12,657 nt of DNA, taken from Ktedonobacterales bacterium (GTDB taxonomy: Bacteria > Chloroflexota > Ktedonobacteria > Ktedonobacterales > JADMIN01). Location of the stretch: contig JADMIN010000023.1 of the NCBI GenBank assembly GCA_015478575.1, positions 1-12,657 on the forward strand. Direction: 5' to 3'. The translations under genes were made by a program, and so were the position numbers. Of this stretch, positions 5,554-10,708 are shown one piece after another. The notes beneath the pieces are model-generated. The model saw only the letters and a list, made by a program, of their open reading frames with translations, was not told the DNA's origin and did not search any database. Every line of letters starts with the position of its first letter. The stretch's first letter is position 1.

Positions 5554-7227
5554 ATGAATCCAAATATGAACGTCACGACTCGTCGGCTGACGAGCACGTT
5601 CATCGTCTTCTTCCTAATCATCAGCGGCATCGCGGCCTACATCCAGATCGGTAACCAGGCGTTCTATAACGGTCCCGTATTGGCGCATGGGCAATATGAT
5701 GGCAACCCGAATCGCAACTGCCCGCCCTACGACACGCCGGTACGTGGCAGCATTTATGATCGCAACGGCGTAAAGCTCGCCTGGTCAGTGCCAGATAAGC
5801 AAGATGCGTGCATCTATCGCCGCGTGTACGATCCGCGCGTGGCGAGCGCGGCCCTCGCGCCGCTGATCGGCTATTACAGCACGCGCTATGGGGCGGCGGG
5901 ACTCGAAGCCACCTACAACGAGCAGTTGGCGGGCGTAAATAGCGGCGAGACCGTCTCAGACGTCACCAATTCGCTGCTCCATAAGCCACGCTATGGCCAG
6001 GATATCTACCTGACGATTGATATCAACTTGCAAGTCGCGGCGAATAACAACTTCAACGACACGCGCTCGGTGGCCTACAACCCTAGCCCCGGCGCCGGCC
6101 CCTGCCAAGATCCCAAGACGGATCCGCCTGGCAGTCTGATCGCCGAGGATCCCAATACCGGTCAGGTTCTGGCGATGGTCAGCCATCCGACGTATGATCC
6201 CAACAAGATTGACGATTCGGGCTATTTCCAGCAGCTCCAGGCGAACACCAACAGCCCGTTCATCAATCGCCCCGCGCAGGGCCTCTACGATCCCGGCTCA
6301 TCCTTCAAGACGGTGACGTTGCTGGCGGCGCTCGATTCCGGTAAGGCCGCGCTCGACACGCAATTCACCCGTGACCAGGCGGTAGGCTTCCAGGTGCCAC
6401 AGGGCGAGACGATCCAGTGGAATGACTTTCTGGCGCCGAATCCCTATCCGGCTGGACTGCAATTTCCCATCACACTTGAACAGGGCTATGCCTTTAGTGA
6501 TAATGTCCTCTTCGCTCGCGAGGCGGTGGGGATGGGCGGCGCGACGTGGTTGGACTACGTGCGGCGGTTCGGCATCGCCGAGCCGGGCTACAACGTTCCG
6601 GTGGTGCCCTTTGACGCCCCCTTCAAGCAGAGCAGCGCGTATAACGACACCAATGACGGCAAGGCCATTCTGGCCAATGGCGATCTGCTGGCTGAGAGTG
6701 GCTTCGGCCAGGGCCACCTGCTCATCACGCCGCTGACGATGGTTGAGGTGACGAGCGCCATCGCCAATGACGGCAATCTCTTTGTGCCACACGCGGTGCT
6801 CAAGACGGTGGCGCGCACGAGCAAAGGCACGACGACCCAGATGATTCCGAACACCCTCTATACAGGCAATCCGATCTTCCGGCCCGAGGCGGCTAAGGCG
6901 GTGCGCGAGGCTATGTGGTCGGTCGCGAGCTATGGCACCGGCTCGACCGTTGGCAATCCTGACCCGAGTGCCTCCTATCGGAACTTGCTGAACTCGCCCG
7001 TGAAGGAGGGTGGCAAGACCGGCACGGCGCAACTCGGCGGCAACGGCGAACAGCCGCAGACATGGTGGATCTCGCTCGCGCCTGATGACGCGGTGACGAG
7101 CACGCCAGCGCGGATGGTGCTGACGGTGATGAAGGAGCATAGCGGTGAGGGCGCGTGCCAGGTCTTCGTGGCCGACCATACGTACCTCTACGCGATGAAT
7201 AACCAGATCGGTCCTTTCAAGCCGTGA
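5554..7227 (+). CDS. Class B penicillin-binding protein (peptidoglycan D,D-transpeptidase, PbpA/FtsI type)
   Basis: This membrane-anchored transpeptidase cross-links peptidoglycan stem peptides outside the cell and is a beta-lactam target. The 557 residues show an N-terminal membrane anchor (about 14-32), the dimerisation-domain motif VRGSIYDRNG (63-72), and a transpeptidase domain from about 195 with all three active-site motifs: SSFK (nucleophile S249, K252), SDN (315-317) and KTG (488-490). The box SGFGQGHLLITPLTM (382-396) is also typical. There are no PASTA repeats. Length and anchor match single-pass elongation or division PBPs such as actinobacterial PbpA, which work with a SEDS glycosyltransferase; none is in the window. 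Four cysteines (C56, C86, C184, C535) lie outside the membrane. GGGAG eight bases upstream supports ATG 5554; ATG 5566 (residue 5) is less likely. The gene lies between the two kinase genes with its own promoter. Confidence 0.95.
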   Translation: MNPNMNVTTRRLTSTFIVFFLIISGIAAYIQIGNQAFYNGPVLAHGQYDGNPNRNCPPYDTPVRGSIYDRNGVKLAWSVPDKQDACIYRRVYDPRVASAALAPLIGYYSTRYGAAGLEATYNEQLAGVNSGETVSDVTNSLLHKPRYGQDIYLTIDINLQVAANNNFNDTRSVAYNPSPGAGPCQDPKTDPPGSLIAEDPNTGQVLAMVSHPTYDPNKIDDSGYFQQLQANTNSPFINRPAQGLYDPGSSFKTVTLLAALDSGKAALDTQFTRDQAVGFQVPQGETIQWNDFLAPNPYPAGLQFPITLEQGYAFSDNVLFAREAVGMGGATWLDYVRRFGIAEPGYNVPVVPFDAPFKQSSAYNDTNDGKAILANGDLLAESGFGQGHLLITPLTMVEVTSAIANDGNLFVPHAVLKTVARTSKGTTTQMIPNTLYTGNPIFRPEAAKAVREAMWSVASYGTGSTVGNPDPSASYRNLLNSPVKEGGKTGTAQLGGNGEQPQTWWISLAPDDAVTSTPARMVLTVMKEHSGEGACQVFVADHTYLYAMNNQIGPFKP

Positions 7228-7266
7228 GCAGGATGGGCATGACCGATCAACCCGCGGAACACTGTG

Positions 7267-7310
7267 GCTCGTGATGGCGCGTATGGGCTTGATTGCGCTC
7301 CATCACGAGC
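7267..7310 (+). terminator. Strong stem-loop after the PBP gene
   Basis: GCTCGTGATGG (7267-7277) and CCATCACGAGC (7300-7310) form a perfect 11-pair stem. CGC (7278-7280) and GCG (7295-7297) add three inner pairs after a two-base bulge. It starts 39 bases after the PBP stop. No T-tract follows, so it may be a non-canonical terminator, a 3'-end stabiliser or a protein site. A second possible stem, CGAGGC/GCCTCG (7310-7315 with 7344-7349), follows at once. Confidence 0.5.
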
Positions 7311-7415
7311 GAGGCAGACACAGGAACTCGGCGCTGGCGCTCCGCCTCGCGCCCCACATTATGGGACGTGCGCTCTCGCCGCACGGGTACGCCAGCGGCG
7401 TCTGGGCTGTGGCCG

Positions 7416-7444
7416 TAGGCAATGGTGAACCGTCATGGTATACT
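7416..7444 (+). promoter_or_regulatory. Extended -10 promoter of the pseudokinase-BCCP-murF operon
   Basis: The -10 box TATACT (7439-7444) is preceded by TGG, an extended -10 arrangement. TAGGCA (7416-7421), 17 bases upstream, matches the -35 consensus at four of six positions. Transcription would begin near 7451, about 50 bases before ATG 7501. The pseudokinase, BCCP and MurF-Alr genes follow with short gaps and could be read from it. Confidence 0.6.
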
Positions 7445-7489
7445 ACACGCGATGAGACGTGGGGTGATGCGCGCGTGGCTTGCGCGGCG

Positions 7490-7498
7490 AGGAGGAGG
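7490..7498 (+). promoter_or_regulatory. Ribosome binding site fixing the pseudokinase start at 7501
   Basis: AGGAGGAGG lies two to five bases before ATG 7501. A longer frame from TTG 7480 would translate through this site as RGEEEA and has no ribosome site of its own, so ATG 7501 is chosen. Confidence 0.7.
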
Positions 7499-7500
7499 CT

Positions 7501-10026
7501 ATGGCTGGGCTGCAAGGGAAAACCCTGGGCGGCTATTCGCTGACCGAACTGATTGGCAGCGGAGGCATCGCGGAGGTCTACCGTGGCCGTTCGACGAGAG
7601 CGGGTGGGCGGGATGTCGCGGTCAAGGTCATCTATCCTGAATTCGCGCGCCAACCTGGCTTCCTCCCGAACTTCCGGCACATTGTGGAGACGTCAGGCAA
7701 GCTGGCCAACCACCCGCACATCCTGCCACTCCTGGCCAGCGGCGAAGATAATGGCTACCTCTTCCTCGTCACCCCCTTTGTCGGCGGTGGCACGCTACGC
7801 GATTGGCTGCTGCGTGGTGGCCGGCTGGGCGCCACGGATGTCGCGCCGTTCTTCCGTCAGCTCTGCGGCGCGGTAGCCTATGCGCATAGCCTCGGCATCA
7901 CGCATGGCAACTTGAAGCCCAGCAACATCTTCCTCTTCGAGGGGCGGCACGTCCTGCTCGGTGATTTTGGCATGTTGTGGGATATCCGCCAGATTGATAT
8001 GAACCATGTCGGCTCGGGAACTGAGGCGGTGGAGTATCTGGCGCCAGAAGCCTTCCAGGGGCAGGTGACCCAGCAGGGCGACCTATATAGCCTGGGCGCG
8101 GTGCTCTTCGCCACGTTGATTGGCCAGCCGCCTTTCTCAGGCCTGAAGCCCGGCGATATCTATGCCGCGCACACGCGGCAACCTGTGCCGCATCTCATGC
8201 AGGCGGATGGCTCGCTGGCGGCGTCGGCGCAGGCGCTGGACCCCATCATTCAGCGCGCGATGGCCAAGCGCCCCGATGAGCGCTTCCCCTCGGCGATGCT
8301 GATCGCGCAAGCGATTGAGACGGCGCTGCACCAGAGTCCTGGCAGCCCGGTGGCAGCGAACTCGCCCGCCGCGCAGCAGGCCTGGTCACTCGGTATGGGC
8401 GCCGCCAGCCCGCCCTACCCTGGCGCGCCAGGCTTCGCGCCCATGGGAGCCATGCCGCCCGCGCAGGGCATGCCGGGGCTGCCGGGGACGGGACTCTCCC
8501 ATCTCGATTTCCCTCCGCTGCCGCCGAGGGAACAGCCAGAGGCACAGATGGAGGTGGGACGCCAGGATTTTGGCCAGAACGGCCTGGCGACCGAGCCGAC
8601 GGTGCGTGTTCCGGCGCCACGAACGCTCGGCGAGGCCAGCGACCGTACGGGCAGCGCGCCGGAGTTCTCGACCGCGCGCATGCCCGCGCCACCTCAGGCG
8701 GGGCCAAACGGCAATGGCTGGATGCCCGCTATGCCGGGCATGGCGGCGCTGCCAGCGCCGACGCCAGCCACATCAGGTCCACGACCATTCGGCCCTGGGA
8801 ATGGCGAGAATCTAGGACCTCAGCGTCTGCCCGCGATCCGCGGCATGCCGGGTGAGCAGGGCTGGCCCCCCCAGGAGGCACCACTGGGCGATGACCAATA
8901 TGACCCCGCCAGCGCTTGGAACAACCCGGGTGCCTTGACCGTGGACGCCCACCCTGGCGCGGACTATCCCGGCGCCAGTGCGCGCCTGCCGGCGATTGGC
9001 GCGGCGCGCGGCGGCAGCGCGCCCTACTCAGCGACGGAGCTTGGCCTGCCCCGCCTCACCATGCCCGAATTGCAAGACATGCCACCGGAATGGGATCAGG
9101 GCCGGTCAGCAGGGTCGGCCAGCTCCGCTACGGGTGCCTATGATGGCACGGGTGCCTATGATGGCACGGGTGCCTATGATGGCACGGGTGCCTATGATGG
9201 CCGCTCGGACTACTATGCGGACGGCTACTCCAGCGAGTATAGCGCGGCGCCATCACATTGGGGCGAGAGCGCGGAGTGGTCCGCGGCCTACGCCGCGCCT
9301 GGGCAAGGCGGCTACGCGCCGCCTGACCCCTGGCCGGCCAGCGAGACCGGTGCTGGCGGCGCCCCACGGCGGCAACGGCCTACCGGTGACTATCCCTCGG
9401 AGGAGATGGCGTCTTTTGCGCGTCAGGGCGGCGGGCGGAGCGCCAGAACGGCCCGGCGCGCCCGGCGGCGACGGCGGCGCGGGCGCGTGCTGCTCGTGAC
9501 GTTGGTGATGCTGTTCGCGCTCGTCGGTGGCGCGCTGGTGGTCTATGCCCGGCCGGATGTCTGCCCCCTCAGCGCCTGCCAGACGGCCAGCGTATTTGCG
9601 CATAAGTACGTCCCATCCATCGGTGGGCTGGGCGCGGTGGCCCCGACCTCCTTTACCGCCACTCCGGCGGCGCTGCGTCTGACGGCGGTGGCCAACAAGA
9701 GCGGGGCGGGTACGGTGAAGATCACCAACCCTGGCCAGGCGGCGGAGGCATGGTCCGCGACTATTGACCTGAGTTGGCTTACGGTGGCGCCACCGACCGG
9801 CACGCTCGACGCGGGGGCCACCGCCACGGTCGCCCTCACCGCCCAGCCTGCCAGTGTCGCGCCTGGCACCTACACCGCGACGCTGACGATCAGTGTCAGC
9901 CAGAGCCAGACGCAGGTGCCGATTACGGTCGTGGTCAGCGCGGGAGCGCGCCTCAACACCGCGTTTGCTACCTTTACTTTCCTTCGGAGTAGCGGCATGT
10001 GGGTGCCCGGCCACTCTGGCTGGTAG
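7501..10026 (+). CDS. Membrane Ser/Thr kinase-like protein, predicted pseudokinase (HGN motif), with BACON-like outer domain
   Basis: This 841-residue one-pass membrane protein has a cytoplasmic kinase fold (about 10-277): GSGGIA loop (19-24), VAVK lysine K42, catalytic loop HGNLKPSN (135-142), DFG 155-157, APE 181-183, DLYSLG 194-199 and RPDERF 257-262. The catalytic Asp of HRD is Asn (N137), while K139, N142 and DFG remain, so ATP binding is plausible but phosphotransfer is doubtful. The helix-C Glu is also not clearly placed (E63 is nearest). A low-complexity linker (about 280-640) contains four TGAYDG repeats (544-567). A basic run (about 649-662) and a membrane helix (about 662-683) precede an outer part with C688 and C693 and a BACON-like beta domain (about 716-813: WLTVAPPTGTLDAGATATV, then YTATLTISVS). 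The last 25 or so residues match nothing I know. It overlaps no gene and ends nine bases before the BCCP start. HGN is known from plant receptor pseudokinases; residual activity remains possible. Confidence 0.93.
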   Translation: MAGLQGKTLGGYSLTELIGSGGIAEVYRGRSTRAGGRDVAVKVIYPEFARQPGFLPNFRHIVETSGKLANHPHILPLLASGEDNGYLFLVTPFVGGGTLRDWLLRGGRLGATDVAPFFRQLCGAVAYAHSLGITHGNLKPSNIFLFEGRHVLLGDFGMLWDIRQIDMNHVGSGTEAVEYLAPEAFQGQVTQQGDLYSLGAVLFATLIGQPPFSGLKPGDIYAAHTRQPVPHLMQADGSLAASAQALDPIIQRAMAKRPDERFPSAMLIAQAIETALHQSPGSPVAANSPAAQQAWSLGMGAASPPYPGAPGFAPMGAMPPAQGMPGLPGTGLSHLDFPPLPPREQPEAQMEVGRQDFGQNGLATEPTVRVPAPRTLGEASDRTGSAPEFSTARMPAPPQAGPNGNGWMPAMPGMAALPAPTPATSGPRPFGPGNGENLGPQRLPAIRGMPGEQGWPPQEAPLGDDQYDPASAWNNPGALTVDAHPGADYPGASARLPAIGAARGGSAPYSATELGLPRLTMPELQDMPPEWDQGRSAGSASSATGAYDGTGAYDGTGAYDGTGAYDGRSDYYADGYSSEYSAAPSHWGESAEWSAAYAAPGQGGYAPPDPWPASETGAGGAPRRQRPTGDYPSEEMASFARQGGGRSARTARRARRRRRRGRVLLVTLVMLFALVGGALVVYARPDVCPLSACQTASVFAHKYVPSIGGLGAVAPTSFTATPAALRLTAVANKSGAGTVKITNPGQAAEAWSATIDLSWLTVAPPTGTLDAGATATVALTAQPASVAPGTYTATLTISVSQSQTQVPITVVVSAGARLNTAFATFTFLRSSGMWVPGHSGW
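9130..9201 (+). repeat. Four perfect 18-bp tandem repeats inside the pseudokinase gene
   Basis: The unit ACGGGTGCCTATGATGGC repeats four times without a single difference (9130-9147, 9148-9165, 9166-9183, 9184-9201) and encodes TGAYDG each time. Identity even at third codon positions indicates recent expansion by slippage. The period is a multiple of three, so copy changes keep the frame. Confidence 0.95.
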
Positions 10027-10035
10027 GAGAGAGCG

Positions 10036-10647
10036 ATGCGGTTTATCGCGCGCGCGGGTGAGCGCCAGTTCACCATTGGCCTGCCGGATGATGGGCGGCG
10101 CAAGCGAATTACCCTCGATGGCAAGGAGTTCCAGGTCGAGTGGAATCCCATCGGCGTGGCCCTGACACTGGCGAGTGAGGATGGAGAAGCCGCGTCACAC
10201 TATGGCCTGATCGCGGGCACCCGCTCGTATGACCTATACGTCCGCTCGCTTCCCGATAACGAGCGGGAGGCGGATCTGGGCACGCGCACTATCGAGGTCT
10301 CGCTCGATGGCCAAACGTACACCATCACGGTACGCGACGAGCGGACGCAGGCGCTGGCCAGTCTGGCGAGCGAGGCGCACATCTCAGGCGAGATTGCTAT
10401 GCGCGCGCCGATGCCGGGGTTGGTCTCTAACGTGCTGGCTGAGGAAGGGGCCGTTGTGCGCCGTGGCCAGACGATCATTGTGCTCGAAGCGATGAAGATG
10501 GAGAATGACCTCACCAGCCCGCGGGCAGGCGTGGTCAAGCGCCTGCGGGTGACGCGGGGGCAGACGGTCAATCAGGGCGACACCCTCGCTCTCATCGGCG
10601 ATCCAGCCGGCGCGTCCCCAGCCGCGGAGGAAGACGGCGACGACTAA
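10036..10647 (+). CDS. Biotin carboxyl carrier protein-like (biotinyl/lipoyl domain) protein
   Basis: This 203-residue cytoplasmic carrier probably holds biotin for an acyl-CoA or pyruvate carboxylase. The C-terminal biotinyl domain (about 120-188) opens with APMPGLVSNVLAEEGAVVRRGQ and has the EAMKMEN biotinylation motif (K154 is the acceptor), followed by GVVKRLRVTRGQTVNQGDTLALI. The N-terminal 100 residues form short beta-rich repeats (LDGKEFQVEW, YDLYVRSL, LDGQTYTITV) like the front part of stand-alone BCCP subunits of acyl-CoA carboxylases. The last 14 residues are acidic. ATG 10036 follows the pseudokinase stop by nine bases, and its ribosome site (GGAG at 10026-10029) starts inside that stop codon, so translational coupling is likely. 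No biotin carboxylase, carboxyltransferase or biotin ligase is in the window. A lipoyl carrier is less likely because lipoyl motifs lack the MKM core. Confidence 0.9.
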   Translation: MRFIARAGERQFTIGLPDDGRRKRITLDGKEFQVEWNPIGVALTLASEDGEAASHYGLIAGTRSYDLYVRSLPDNEREADLGTRTIEVSLDGQTYTITVRDERTQALASLASEAHISGEIAMRAPMPGLVSNVLAEEGAVVRRGQTIIVLEAMKMENDLTSPRAGVVKRLRVTRGQTVNQGDTLALIGDPAGASPAAEEDGDD

Positions 10648-10708
10648 AGCGCGTCTCGTCCCCGGCGCCTCACCCCCATCACTACCCTGAAGCCTGGAAA
10701 GTCTCCGC

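Noticed and set aside
6298..7179. Minus-strand open frame of 293 codons opposite the PBP
   Set aside because: It covers the PBP active-site motifs in antisense and is a high-GC shadow with no recognisable domain.
9253..10014. Minus-strand open frame of 253 codons opposite the pseudokinase C-terminus
   Set aside because: The plus strand carries a clear linker, membrane helix and BACON-like domain; the antisense product is Arg/Gly-rich without pattern.
9946..10026. Possible frameshift at the end of the pseudokinase, since the last residues look unlike the domain before them
   Set aside because: The BACON-like domain is complete before this tail, no other frame continues a recognisable domain, and the stop overlaps the next gene's ribosome site, as expected in an operon.
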